A DNA stretch of 15,952 nt from Desulfacyla sp964522045 (GTDB taxonomy: Bacteria; Desulfobacterota; DSM-4660; Desulfatiglandales; Desulfatiglandaceae). Both the position numbers and the translations under genes were made by a program. This document shows positions 6,737 through 12,885 of this stretch, piece after piece; positions within the stretch are counted from its first letter, which is position 1, and every line of letters starts with the position of its first letter. The notes beneath the pieces were generated by a model. It was not told where the DNA came from and did not search any database. It saw nothing but the letters and a program-made list of their open reading frames with translations. The stretch lies in assembly GCA_964522045.1 (NCBI GenBank), contig CAZFSF010000061.1, positions 1 through 15,952 on the forward strand, in the 5' to 3' direction.

Positions 6737-7102
6737 TCATTCCTTAGCACCGGCATCTAAGGCCATGGCTATCTTACTCTTGAGCTCCGACAGGTCAAAT
6801 GACTTTATCACATAATAATCCGCGGCGATTGATTTCATATCCTCCTTAAAAGTGTCATAAGCTGTACAGAGAACAACCGGGAGGTCATAAAACCTGTTTC
6901 GAATATCCTGCAGCAGATCCAGGCCGTTGTAATCCACCATCTTGATATCGAGAACCACGAGGTCAGGCTTTTCTTTCTCGATTTTTTCCAACAACAGATT
7001 ACCGTTCTCTGCCGTAATCACCTCATAGCCCGCATCGCTCAGCTCTTCTGAATACAGGTAGCGGATATGTTCTTCATCGTCAACAATCAGTATTTTTGCC
7101 AT
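6737..7102 (-). CDS. Single-domain response regulator (receiver only)
   Basis: A 121-residue CheY-like receiver with no output domain. The acidic pocket is Asp8/Asp9 (DDEE), the phospho-acceptor is Asp52 (VLDIKM), the switch Thr is Thr80 (CTAYD) and the conserved Lys is Lys100. The residue after that Lys is Ser, where Pro is usual (VIKSFD). The ATG has GGAG 8 bp upstream. No histidine kinase lies next to it, so it must act by protein contact within a phosphorelay encoded elsewhere. Its target cannot be told from sequence; a link to the distant chemoreceptor gene is possible but unsupported. Confidence 0.93.
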   Translation of the reverse strand: MAKILIVDDEEHIRYLYSEELSDAGYEVITAENGNLLLEKIEKEKPDLVVLDIKMVDYNGLDLLQDIRNRFYDLPVVLCTAYDTFKEDMKSIAADYYVIKSFDLSELKSKIAMALDAGAKE

Positions 7103-7253
7103 AATTTAGTCTCCAATATTTGAGATACGGATCGATTGCTTTGCAACATACCATACCAGAACATCACAGAATTTGCAAACCGCCCTGAATCCCACCGGCC
7201 CCGGCTCTCCTTATCCCACTTCAAACTTTGGTCACCCTACCTCGGGCGAGACT

Positions 7254-7293
7254 CACTTTATGCATTTTAGGCATTTCAAACTTTAGGCACTTT
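7254..7293. repeat. Octamer-phased array abutting the 3-hydroxyacyl-CoA dehydrogenase stop codon
   Basis: The plus-strand units are CACTTTAT, GCATTTTA, GGCATTTC, AAACTTTA and GGCACTTT. They end at 7293, one base before the stop codon of the minus-strand gene. In gene sense the units contain TAA in several frames. A 16-base block starting TTCAAACTTT at 7220 recurs with two changes at 7275, so the repeat extends irregularly upstream. Confidence 0.7.
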
Positions 7294-8142
7294 TCAGTAT
7301 TGATAAAATCCCCTCCCTGTCTTCCTACCAAACCACCCTGCATCAACGTATTTTCTCAGAAGAGGGCAGGCCCTGTACTTGCTATCACCAAGGCCCTTAT
7401 GAAGGACATCCAGAATAGCCAAACAGGTATCCAAACCGATCAGATCAGCCAAAGCTAAGGGCCCCATCGGATGATTCATACCCAACTTCATAATCTGGTC
7501 AATGTCCTCCACTTCACCTACGCCTTCAAAAAGGGCATACACCGCCTCATTGATCATCGGCATCAATATCCGGTTTGCTACAAACCCCGGGAAATCATTG
7601 GCAGGCACAGGGGTCTTGCCCATCTTGAGGGACAGATCCCGGGTATCCTGGAAGGTCTCCTCAGAAGTGGCCAATCCATTTATGATTTCCACTAATTTCA
7701 TCATTGGGACAGGATTCATAAAGTGCATCCCTATCACCTTCTCCGGCCTATTGGTTGCCCCGCCGATTTTCGTTATCGAGATTGACGAAGTATTGGAAGA
7801 AAGAACCACCTCTTCTTTACAATATTTATCTAAGTCTTCGAATATCTTCAGCTTCAAAGCCTCGTTTTCAGTGGCAGCCTCTACCACAAAATCTGCCCTG
7901 ATTATATCCTCCAGAGAGGTTGATCCCTCTATCCTCCCCAAAACCGCTTTTTGCTCTTCTTCAGTAATCTTCTCCTTCTTGACCATTCGCCCAAGACTCT
8001 TTTCAATGGTTGAAAAACCCCTTTCCACAAATTCATCTTTGATATCATTCATTACCACGGATAACCCGCATGCCGCTGCAACCTGCGCGATCCCTGATCC
8101 CATCTGTCCGGCACCAATAATGCCCAATGTTTGTATCTCCAT
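7294..8142 (-). CDS. 3-hydroxyacyl-CoA (3-hydroxybutyryl-CoA) dehydrogenase
   Basis: NAD-dependent oxidation or reduction of 3-hydroxyacyl-CoA, a step of beta-oxidation or butyryl-CoA metabolism in the cytoplasm. The 282-residue length is that of the short monofunctional (Hbd/PaaH) type. The Rossmann motif is GAGQMG at 10-15. Catalytic residues align as Ser119 (in SSNTSS), His140 and Glu152 (HFMNPVPMMKLVE), and Asn190 (PGFVANR). The C-terminal dimerisation domain includes MNHPMGPLALADLIGLD and ends in GRGFYQY, typical of the family. AGGAGG lies about 10 bp before the ATG. No thiolase, enoyl-CoA hydratase or acyl-CoA dehydrogenase is adjacent, so the pathway direction is open; hbd would be the usual name if it works in butyrate metabolism. 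Confidence 0.95.
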   Translation of the reverse strand: MEIQTLGIIGAGQMGSGIAQVAAACGLSVVMNDIKDEFVERGFSTIEKSLGRMVKKEKITEEEQKAVLGRIEGSTSLEDIIRADFVVEAATENEALKLKIFEDLDKYCKEEVVLSSNTSSISITKIGGATNRPEKVIGMHFMNPVPMMKLVEIINGLATSEETFQDTRDLSLKMGKTPVPANDFPGFVANRILMPMINEAVYALFEGVGEVEDIDQIMKLGMNHPMGPLALADLIGLDTCLAILDVLHKGLGDSKYRACPLLRKYVDAGWFGRKTGRGFYQY

Positions 8143-8222
8143 TCTTCGTATTCCTCCTTCTATTTGATAACCTGAGCTTACATCGAAATTGTTAAGATCA
8201 CAAGAACAAACTGAACTTTAGC

Positions 8223-8246
8223 GTTCAAAGGTTTAGGAGTTGGAGG
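8223..8246. repeat. Three-unit octamer repeat near the glycosyltransferase 3' end
   Basis: GTTCAAAG, GTTTAGGA and GTTGGAGG follow each other, each starting with GTT, then a run of G. In the sense of the glycosyltransferase gene (minus) the array lies 17 bp after its stop and contains TAA and TGA. It belongs with the other short-unit arrays but is weaker, having only three diverged units. Confidence 0.45.
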
Positions 8247-8263
8247 GGGGGGTACCTTTTGGG

Positions 8264-9352
8264 TCACAGGAGTCCGCACACGAATTTCGCTACCTGTTCT
8301 GCCCCGTTGGGCACCCTCCTCCTGATGCGGGGCATCTCCAACAGCCGGGATACAACGGAAACCCAATCTCCTGTTCGAAGTCTTTTTTCCTCGATGGCAA
8401 AACCGTTCATATGCCTTTCTATATAGGCAGCTAAGATCTCTGACTCCCTGAAATGCTCCCTTTTAATATATCCAAAGGGGGCACCGCCGTGATAGACCTC
8501 GGCAAGGGTACTGTAGCCCACTTTCCCTACGACCGCATCAGCGGCATTGATCAGATCAGGGTGAAAGAACTTGGAGTGATGCGGCAGGAGAATAAGGTGA
8601 TCGTAAACACTAAAGGCGTTACTGTCGCCGGGAACTACCAGATAGAGATCCTCTGGCAGTTTCAGTCCCTTCAGGGACCTGTAATTTTCCGGCACACCCC
8701 CCATGGTAATCAGCACCATTCTGGCGCCTTCCGGTATTCGCAGGGCTTGCCGGACCTCATCCCCGGCGCTCCTGGCCTTGCGGCTGACCGGCAAGACATT
8801 GAGATCAACCGGTTTCAGGGAACACACCGGTTGGGTCTGGACATGGTAATCAGCTTCGCTGAATAGCCTCCCGAGATAATCCACATGGTGTTTTAAGCTA
8901 TCATAGTGTTCTATATATTCCTGATAAACCCAGTCCCAGGTGAAATTCTCCACCAATACGGAGGGCAGCCCTCCCTCCCGGGCCACCGCGATTCCCATCG
9001 GGGCAATGTCACAGATAACAAGCTCACAATTTAGCCTGTCAATTTTCATGGCCAACCCCGATATCTGTGATTCCTCAAAGGGGATGAATCGGTTCAGACG
9101 CACAACTGTCCTGGCAAGATCGGCGTAGAGCGGCGTCTCCTGCACCAGTCCGATATCTGTCATAAGGGGATGATAGGTATAAGTGCTTTCGAGAGATTCC
9201 TCAAAAAACCAGGGAGGTATGGTCGTAAAAATGTCAAAGTGTATCTTAGGATCTGTTTTATGGACAGCGCCCATGACAGCCGACGCGCGGGCAGCGTGAC
9301 CAAATCCATGCGGTGAAACAAAATATGCTATTCGTTTCTTGTCATTTGTCAT
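8264..9352 (-). CDS. GT-B fold glycosyltransferase-like protein (family 28 / MJ1255-like)
   Basis: A 362-residue protein with an N-terminal beta strand and a loop carrying HGFGHAAR at 15-22, as seen in MurG-like and MJ1255-like GT-B enzymes and in the N-terminal part of plant L-arabinokinase. A C-terminal nucleotide-sugar-binding block reads ADAVVGKVGYSTLAEVYHGGAPFGYI. A middle DIAPMGIAVAREGGLPSVLVENFTWDW segment also fits. Donor and acceptor sugars are unknown. The ATG at 9352 is chosen because upstream codons are pure heptamer repeat; even this start lies within a heptamer array (9341-9361), so the first residues TND may be repeat-derived. No good Shine-Dalgarno sequence is close. The gene is divergent from the symporter and lies upstream of the dehydrogenase on the same strand, 121 bp away. 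Confidence 0.8.
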   Translation of the reverse strand: MTNDKKRIAYFVSPHGFGHAARASAVMGAVHKTDPKIHFDIFTTIPPWFFEESLESTYTYHPLMTDIGLVQETPLYADLARTVVRLNRFIPFEESQISGLAMKIDRLNCELVICDIAPMGIAVAREGGLPSVLVENFTWDWVYQEYIEHYDSLKHHVDYLGRLFSEADYHVQTQPVCSLKPVDLNVLPVSRKARSAGDEVRQALRIPEGARMVLITMGGVPENYRSLKGLKLPEDLYLVVPGDSNAFSVYDHLILLPHHSKFFHPDLINAADAVVGKVGYSTLAEVYHGGAPFGYIKREHFRESEILAAYIERHMNGFAIEEKRLRTGDWVSVVSRLLEMPRIRRRVPNGAEQVAKFVCGLL

Positions 9353-9361
9353 TGGCCATTG
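9341..9361. repeat. Heptamer array containing the glycosyltransferase start codon
   Basis: The plus-strand units are GTCATTT, GTCATTG and GCCATTG, three heptamers. The reverse-strand ATG at 9350-9352 lies in the middle unit. Neighbouring units also contain ATG but in other frames, one of which runs into TGA at once. Confidence 0.7.
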
Positions 9362-9378
9362 AATTCTTGTTCGGCTCC

Positions 9379-9427
9379 TTGCGCCTAACGCCTTGCGCCA
9401 TGCGCCGCAATCCGCAATCCGCAATCC
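9379..9427. repeat. Seven-unit heptamer array in the divergent intergenic region
   Basis: The units are TTGCGCC, TAACGCC, TTGCGCC, ATGCGCC and then GCAATCC three times. All are exactly 7 bases and all end in CC. Two related sub-families join without loss of phase. The array occupies about a third of the 143 bp region between the divergent glycosyltransferase and symporter genes and so lies where both promoters would be expected. Confidence 0.8.
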
Positions 9428-9495
9428 AAAGATCGCATTGACTCAAAACGCCTCTTGGGATACATTCCGGTCTGAAACCGTCCAGGGGGTCTCCG

Positions 9496-10992
9496 ATGCA
9501 AACAGACTTTCTCCTTATCGACAAACTGATACTGATCTTCTATTTCATAGGTGTTATACTCTTCGGCGCCTATTTCCACAAGAAAAGCAACACTTCGACA
9601 GGATTCATGATTGCAGATGGAAGGCTCCCGAGCTGGGCCGTGGGGCTATCAATACTCGGCACCTTTGTCAGCAGCATAACTTTTTTAGCATACCCGGGCC
9701 AGGCGTATAACTTCAACTGGGATGTTTTCGTATTTTCCCTTACCCTCCCGGCTGCTGCAATCGCTGCCACTCTTTATTTCATCCCGCTTTACAGAACAAG
9801 GGTGAAGGTGTCAGCCTATGAATACTTAGAACAGCGCTTCGGTGCGTGGGCCCGAATATACGGCAGTATAAGCTTCATGTTAGGCTCTTTAGCCCGTATC
9901 GGGATGATTCTGTTCTTGGTGTCGCTTGTGCTGCACAACCTGACGGGGTGGTCCTATGCTACAATCATCATTATTACAGGTGCCGGGGTCACTCTCTATA
10001 CTGTACTCGGTGGTATAGAGGCAGTGGTCTGGACCGATGTGATCCAGGTGATAATCCTTTTCGCAGGGGCAGTGATCACCATAATCATTTTGCTATCCGG
10101 TATGCCCGAAGGCCCTGGCCAACTGTTCTCCATCGCTGGACAGCACAGCAAGCTGTCATTCGGAAGTTGGAAGTTCGACCTGATCAGACCCACCGCCTGG
10201 GTAGTGGTATTATATGGTATAATTGAGAATTTAAGGAATTTTGGAGTAGACCAGAACTATGTGCAAAGGTATCAGACAACACGCTCCATAATAGAGGCCT
10301 CACGTTCCGTTTGGATAGCAACCCTTGCGTACATACCGATTTCCGCGCTTTTTCTTTTTATCGGCACAGCCCTGTTTGCCTATTATTCTGTTCATCCCGG
10401 ATTGCTTCCACCCTCATTAGATGGTTCACTCATGGGGGACAAGATATATCCCTACTTTATCGTAACACAACTCCCTGTAGGACTTCGAGGTCTCATTATT
10501 GCCGCCATTTTTGCCGCTGCCATGAGCAGCATAGACTCATCCCTCAACTGCGTATCCACCCTTTCACTACTTGACTTCTACAAGAAATACTTCAACAGGG
10601 ACGCGGATGACAGGGTATGCATTAAAATGCTCAGGGCCTTTACTATCTTCTGGGGCGTTTTAGGTACCATCACCGGTCTGGCAATGACCCAGGTCCAGAC
10701 TGCCTTAGAGACCGGCTGGCAGTTGGCAGGAATAGCCGGAGGGGGACTTGTTGGTCTGTTCCTGTTAGGAATCTCATTTCACTGGGTAAGACGCTGGCAG
10801 GCCGTTGTTGCTGTAATCACCAGCGTTGCAAGCATTGTCTGGTCCACTTTTGCCCGCGAACTCCCGGAGCAGTGGAACTGGATGGAATGTGCCTGGCATT
10901 CCCGGATGATCGGCGTTATCGGAACCATTACCCTCCTCGTGGTTGGTTTCGGCCTGAGCCTTCTAACATTCTCAAAGAAGAACGAGTCCTAA
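9496..10992 (+). CDS. Sodium:solute symporter (SSS family)
   Basis: An inner-membrane Na+-coupled transporter of 498 residues with about 12-13 hydrophobic spans. Family marks are GRLPSWAVGLSILGTFVSS (about 42-60), YEYLEQRFG (108-116), GGIEAVVWTDVIQ (172-184), VDQNYVQRY (251-259), and AAAMSSIDSSLNCVSTLSLLDFY near 340-362, which carries the Ser residues of the second sodium site in the family. The substrate cannot be read from sequence; monocarboxylates, sugars and sialic acid are all carried by relatives. The start has a G-run (AGGGGG) about 8 bp upstream. The stop codon TAA is the left copy of a 3-bp duplication flanking a palindromic element. A UxaA/SuyAB-like enzyme lies downstream on the same strand, so a sulfonate or sugar acid is a reasonable guess. 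Confidence 0.9.
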   Translation: MQTDFLLIDKLILIFYFIGVILFGAYFHKKSNTSTGFMIADGRLPSWAVGLSILGTFVSSITFLAYPGQAYNFNWDVFVFSLTLPAAAIAATLYFIPLYRTRVKVSAYEYLEQRFGAWARIYGSISFMLGSLARIGMILFLVSLVLHNLTGWSYATIIIITGAGVTLYTVLGGIEAVVWTDVIQVIILFAGAVITIIILLSGMPEGPGQLFSIAGQHSKLSFGSWKFDLIRPTAWVVVLYGIIENLRNFGVDQNYVQRYQTTRSIIEASRSVWIATLAYIPISALFLFIGTALFAYYSVHPGLLPPSLDGSLMGDKIYPYFIVTQLPVGLRGLIIAAIFAAAMSSIDSSLNCVSTLSLLDFYKKYFNRDADDRVCIKMLRAFTIFWGVLGTITGLAMTQVQTALETGWQLAGIAGGGLVGLFLLGISFHWVRRWQAVVAVITSVASIVWSTFARELPEQWNWMECAWHSRMIGVIGTITLLVVGFGLSLLTFSKKNES

Positions 10993-11170
10993 GGGCCCAC
11001 TCAAAAATAACTTCACATTTTTACATCTCAGCTTCAGACCATCTTCGGCTGCTGCTCAATCGTGAAGTCCTCGAAATAGTTCACTATTACTGTGGCTTCA
11101 CTCAATCGCGGCAACCAAATTTGGCCTAAATATGCGCGTCAATTCTGCGAACTTATTTTTGAGTGAGCCC
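10993..11170. mobile_element. MITE-like palindromic element with TAA target-site duplication
   Basis: Terminal inverted repeats of about 18 bp differ at one base: GGGCCCACTCAAAAATAA at the left and the complement of GGGCTCACTCAAAAATAA at the right. The element is 178 bp, has no transposase, and is flanked on both sides by TAA (10990-10992 and 11171-11173). Three-base TNA duplications are known for part of the IS5 family, so a non-autonomous IS5-type relative is possible. The left TAA is the stop codon of the symporter gene, so insertion left its protein unchanged but separated it from its 3' flank. Confidence 0.8.
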
Positions 11171-11177
11171 TAACCTG

Positions 11178-11233
11178 GGAAAAAACCGGGACATAAAAAA
11201 CCAAGCGTAGACCCCTTTACCGGTTTCCTTTTT
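11178..11233 (+). terminator. Possible terminator of the symporter gene, displaced by the palindromic element
   Basis: AAACCGG (11183-11189) can pair with CCGGTTT (11220-11226), with GG/CC extending the stem after a bulge. CCTTTTTAATT follows. The loop is about 30 bases, long for a rho-independent terminator. If real, it originally followed the symporter stop by a few bases and was pushed 178 bp away by the insertion. Confidence 0.35.
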
Positions 11234-11264
11234 AATTATTTTTATGTTTCCTTTCAACTCGCCC

Positions 11265-11299
11265 TATACTATGATTATTTTTAATTGTGTGATCAATTA
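11265..11299 (+). promoter_or_regulatory. Candidate promoter and operator of the two-subunit lyase operon
   Basis: TATACT at 11265-11270 is a good -10 hexamer, though the -35 region around 11242 (TTATGT) is weak. About 12 bp downstream is an 18-bp inverted repeat, TAATTG, six bases, CAATTA (11282-11299). Its position over or just after the expected transcription start fits a repressor operator. Which regulator binds is unknown; none is encoded nearby. Confidence 0.4.
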
Positions 11300-11336
11300 T
11301 CTTCTTTTGAATGTTTTCAGGAAGGGGTAGCGACTC

Positions 11337-11639
11337 ATGGAATATGACGCCATTATGATCAAGGCTGAAGACAACGTGGCCACGGCGCTCGGGGACCTGG
11401 CGCAATCGCGGGAATATCGAGTGGCGGCGGGGGATGCTTCGCTCAAGATCAAGGTGAAGGAACCCATTGTTTTTGGTCACAAATTTGCCGTGGTTGATAT
11501 TAATGAAGGGGAAGACATCATCAAATATGGAGAAGTGATCGGGAGAGCCACCGCCCTCATCTTAAAAGGCGCCCATGCGCATATTCAGAACATCGAGAGT
11601 CTCAGGGGGCGTGGTGATCTGGTGAAGAAAGGGGTATAG
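11337..11639 (+). CDS. UxaA-family lyase small subunit, SAF domain (SuyA-like)
   Basis: A 100-residue SAF-domain protein matching the N-terminal part of altronate/galactarate dehydratases, encoded separately as in (2R)-sulfolactate sulfo-lyase (SuyA). It begins AIMIKAEDNVATALGDL; the core holds VKEPIVFGHKFAVVDINEGEDIIKYGEVIGRAT, the segment conserved in SAF modules of this family, and the end carries HAHIQNIESLRGRG, also seen in split UxaA proteins. AGGAAGGGG lies about 9 bp upstream. It is separated from the large-subunit gene by one base, so the two should act as one enzyme. If SuyAB, it would convert sulfolactate to pyruvate and sulfite; a sugar-acid dehydratase is the main alternative. 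Confidence 0.85.
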   Translation: MEYDAIMIKAEDNVATALGDLAQSREYRVAAGDASLKIKVKEPIVFGHKFAVVDINEGEDIIKYGEVIGRATALILKGAHAHIQNIESLRGRGDLVKKGV

Positions 11640-11640
11640 A

Positions 11641-12801
11641 ATGGAGTTCTGGGGATATGGTCGATCGGATGGTTCCGTGGGTACGCGAAACTATGTGGGA
11701 ATACTCTCTACCGTGATTTGCGCCAATGAGGTTGCTGAGAATATCTCCCGCCAGGTGACGGGCACAACGGCCTTCCTGCATCATCAAGGTTGTTGCCAGA
11801 CCCCCATTGACATTGAGCGGGTTAATGATGTTCTGCTGGGCCTGAGCAGAAACCCGAATCTTGCCGCTGTGTTGCTGGTCAGCCTGGGTTGTGAAAGCAC
11901 GGATGTGAACAAGGTGGCCGCGGCTATTGCGGAAAGCGGAAAACGTGTGGAAATCGTGGTCATTCAGGAGATCGGAGGAGCGGCCAAAGCCGCGGCCCAA
12001 GGGATCCTGATTTCCCAGGCAATGGCCGTTGAAGTCAGCAAGCAGAAACGTGAATTGTTTCCCTTGAGCGAGCTGGTGTTGGGATTGAAATGCGGGAGTT
12101 CGGATACCACATCAGGGCTGTCCTCTAATCCCGCCGTGGGAGTCCTGTCGGACCTTGTGGTGGAGGGGGGTGGAACTTCCATCCTGGGGGAGGTAACGGA
12201 ATTCATCGGTGCTGAACACCTCTTGGCCAGGCATGCCAAGGATAAGGAAACAGGCAAAAAAATCCTGGATCTGGTGGACAGGATGGAAAAAAGAGCCGTT
12301 CAAATGGGGTTTGATATTCGAGGGGGTCAGCCCACGGGGGGCAATATAAAGGGAGGCTTGACCACCATCGAAGAAAAATCCCTGGGCGCCATTGCAAAGG
12401 CTGGAAACGCACCCATTCAAGCAGTATATGAATATGGCGTCAAACCCGGGGTGAAAGGCCTGGTGGTGATGGATTCCCCCGGAAGGGAGCCGGAAATTCT
12501 GACCGGCCTGGCAGCCGCGGGCGCCAATGTCATAGCGTTTACAACAGGTCGGGGCGCCCCTCAGGGCTTTCCCTTTGTGCCTGTGATTAAATTAACGGGA
12601 AATGAAAACACCTGGAAGAACCTAAGAGATCATATGGACGTGAGCGTGGTTTCTATTATGGAGGGCACCGAAACCCTGGCAGAAGCGGGTAAAAGGCTGC
12701 TTTCCGAAACCATTGAAGTCGCATCGGGAAAACGGACCAAGGCTGAGATTTCCGGGTATACCAGTTCCATGGACATCTATATGGTCGGACCGGTTATTTA
12801 A
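11641..12801 (+). CDS. UxaA-family lyase large subunit (SuyB-like or sugar-acid dehydratase)
   Basis: The 386-residue catalytic partner of the preceding SAF protein. Family landmarks are GTRNYVGILSTVICANEVA (14-32), HHQGCCQT (47-54), SLGCES (81-86), QEIGG (109-113), LVLGLKCGSSDTTSG (145-159), LTTIEEKSLGA, and NVIAFTTGRGAPQGFPFVPVIK. Cys at 51, 52, 84 and 151 are candidate metal ligands, as this family is iron dependent. The double Cys of HHQGCCQT differs from the HGHGCGQ-type loop of altronate/galactarate enzymes, and I take this with the split-gene form as favouring sulfo-lyase-like function; that is inference. The start has AAAGGGG a few bases upstream within the end of the small-subunit gene. 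No terminator is visible in the 84 bp before the convergent chemoreceptor gene. Confidence 0.88.
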   Translation: MEFWGYGRSDGSVGTRNYVGILSTVICANEVAENISRQVTGTTAFLHHQGCCQTPIDIERVNDVLLGLSRNPNLAAVLLVSLGCESTDVNKVAAAIAESGKRVEIVVIQEIGGAAKAAAQGILISQAMAVEVSKQKRELFPLSELVLGLKCGSSDTTSGLSSNPAVGVLSDLVVEGGGTSILGEVTEFIGAEHLLARHAKDKETGKKILDLVDRMEKRAVQMGFDIRGGQPTGGNIKGGLTTIEEKSLGAIAKAGNAPIQAVYEYGVKPGVKGLVVMDSPGREPEILTGLAAAGANVIAFTTGRGAPQGFPFVPVIKLTGNENTWKNLRDHMDVSVVSIMEGTETLAEAGKRLLSETIEVASGKRTKAEISGYTSSMDIYMVGPVI

Positions 12802-12885
12802 CATTCATTCATCAATTCCGCTGGTAACGTAAAGAGGTCGTCCACCCTTGACTCATCTATACTTGACTCTCCTCCTTGCTAAGTG

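Noticed and set aside
8453..8866. Plus-strand open frame inside the glycosyltransferase gene
   Set aside because: It is antisense to a longer frame that has recognisable GT-B motifs, and it has no ribosome binding site or family features.
11602..12000. Minus-strand frame across the SuyA/SuyB-like junction
   Set aside because: It is antisense to two well-supported genes that are one base apart and share family context.
12802..12885. Terminator between the lyase operon and the chemoreceptor gene
   Set aside because: Only short direct repeats (TTGACTC twice) are seen; there is no stem-loop with a T-run on either strand.
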